A stretch of 64,000 nucleotides of DNA from assembly GCF_001426545.1 (NCBI RefSeq), contig NZ_LMEZ01000001.1, forward strand, positions 186,967 through 250,966. Reading direction: 5' to 3'. Positions 63,201 through 64,000 of the stretch are shown one piece after another. The translations under genes were made by a program, and so were the position numbers. Source of the DNA: Mycobacterium sp. Root135. Lineage in GTDB: Bacteria > Actinomycetota > Actinomycetes > Mycobacteriales > Mycobacteriaceae. Numbering within the stretch: position 1 is the stretch's first letter; the number at the start of each line of letters is the position of its first letter. The notes below the pieces were generated by a model. It had not been told where the DNA came from and did not search any database. It saw only the letters and a program-made list of their open reading frames with translations.

Positions 63201-64000
63201 CTACACGCCGGCAGCCTCGTTGAGGTCGTTCAGCACCCCGGTGGCCTCCAGGTACTCCTGCACCCATCGCTCGATGACGGCGGAGGTGCGCTCCACCTTC
63301 GAGAGCTGACCGACCACCTGGCCGACCGGGTTGAACGCGACGTCGACGGTTTCGTTGGGGTACTTGTGCGTGGCGGCCACCGCCAGCCCCGACACCATGA
63401 ACTGCAGCGGCATGCCGAGGGGCTTGGGGTTGTCCGGGTTCTCCCAGGCGTCGGTCCAGTCGTTCTTGAGCATGCGGGCCGGCTTGCCGGTGAACGAGCG
63501 GCTGCGCACGGTGTCGCGACTGCCTGCCTTGACGTAGGCGGCCTGCTGCGCCGGCGTGTTCTCGGCCTCCTCGACCATCAACCACTGCGACCCGGTCCAC
63601 GCGCCCTGGGCGCCGAGCGCCAACGCCGCGGCGATCTGCTGACCGCTGCCGATGCCACCGGCCGCCAGCACCGGAATCGGGGCGACCTCCTTGACCACCT
63701 GCGGCCACAGCACGATCGAGCCGATCTCGCCGGCGTGACCGCCCGCTTCTCCGCCCTGGGCGATGATGACGTCGACGCCCGCGTCGGCGTGCTTGCGCGC
63801 CTGACTCGGCGACCCGCACAGCGCGGCGACCTTGCGGCCCTCGGCGTGGATGTGGTCGATCATGTCCTTGGGCGGGGTGCCGAGCGCGTTGGCGATCAGC
63901 GTCATCTTCGGATGCTTGAGGGCGACCTCGACCTGCGGCGTTGCCGTCGCCTCGGTCCAGCCGAGCAGCTGCAGCGTGCTTTCGTTGTCCTCCTCGGTCA
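63201..64000 (-). CDS. Nitronate monooxygenase (2-nitropropane dioxygenase family), 5' end cut by window edge
   Basis: The C-terminal 266 codons of an FMN TIM-barrel enzyme, open to the window edge. VDVIIAQGGEAGGHAGEIGSIVL, VLAAGGIGSGQQIAAALALGAQGAWTGSQWL and a C-terminal helical part are typical. Family members oxidise alkyl nitronates or reduce ring ketones; an IpdC-like role in sterol degradation cannot be excluded. An internal ATG at 63905 is not the start because the frame stays open and conserved upstream. Confidence 0.92.
   Translation of the reverse strand, partial: TEEDNESTLQLLGWTEATATPQVEVALKHPKMTLIANALGTPPKDMIDHIHAEGRKVAALCGSPSQARKHADAGVDVIIAQGGEAGGHAGEIGSIVLWPQVVKEVAPIPVLAAGGIGSGQQIAAALALGAQGAWTGSQWLMVEEAENTPAQQAAYVKAGSRDTVRSRSFTGKPARMLKNDWTDAWENPDNPKPLGMPLQFMVSGLAVAATHKYPNETVDVAFNPVGQVVGQLSKVERTSAVIERWVQEYLEATGVLNDLNEAAGV

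Noticed and set aside
1..64000. CRISPR arrays, tRNA/rRNA genes, insertion sequences, prophage
   Set aside because: No spaced direct repeats, cloverleaf-type or rRNA sequence, transposase, integrase or terminal repeats noticed on reading.

Overview
The window reads as chromosome of a high-GC mycobacterium, most likely a fast-growing, environmental Mycolicibacterium type. Grounds: a mycolic-acid methyltransferase, an L,D-transpeptidase, CYP124- and CYP125-type cytochromes P450, F420-type oxidoreductases, a GlnA3-type glutamine synthetase beside BfrA, 13E12-type (DUF222) and DUF7159 proteins, and KstR-, IdeR- and SigF-like sites. I saw no rRNA, tRNA, CRISPR array, transposase or prophage. The gene content of the right half (bfrA, glnA3, CYP124, LLM oxidoreductase, mycolic methyltransferase, Ldt, CYP125) recalls one M. 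smegmatis neighbourhood from memory; this was not checked.

1-10 kb: a truncated MscS channel with a cyclic-nucleotide-binding domain, translationally coupled to a membrane cyclase; a frameshifted DUF1810 gene; a GH13 glycosidase coupled to an unusual rhomboid-like/deaminase fusion; a TPR protein; a membrane transport protein with its TetR repressor; then a HigBA toxin-antitoxin pair with a leaderless promoter.

10.4-25 kb: a metabolic island that looks like one salvage system. It holds an oligopeptide-type ABC importer (lipoprotein, two permeases, fused double ATPase), M17 aminopeptidase, class III aminotransferase, FGGY sugar kinase, diaminopimelate decarboxylase, penicillin-binding-type serine hydrolase, GntR/UTRA regulator and NagB. 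Import of peptide plus amino sugar, with DAP decarboxylation, suggests use of cell-wall muropeptides (inference).

25-29.5 kb: an NCS2 permease, a biuret-hydrolase-like cysteine hydrolase, an allophanate-hydrolase-like amidase and an FCD-type GntR regulator, with matching operator-like repeats; probably a biuret or ureide nitrogen-scavenging operon.

29.5-40 kb: TetR, a KstR-box thioesterase, a frameshifted FUSC exporter, EthD/PPOX/enoyl-CoA-hydratase genes, the divergent bfd/bfrA iron-storage pair with IdeR-like boxes, a KstR-box AhpD-like gene, glnA3, and a DUF222 protein that lacks its HNH end.

40-64 kb: lipid, sterol and xenobiotic metabolism (amidohydrolase, SDR, dienelactone hydrolase, CYP124, a Baeyer-Villiger monooxygenase broken by a stop codon, LLM oxidoreductase), a mycolic methyltransferase, ureohydrolase, threonine-dehydratase-like enzyme, peptide transporter, Ldt, fatty acid hydroxylase, three regulators with palindromic sites, CYP125 with a KstR-like box, a GH16 glucanase and a truncated nitronate monooxygenase.

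Three genes are disrupted (two single-base deletions and one nonsense codon), which should be checked against raw reads.
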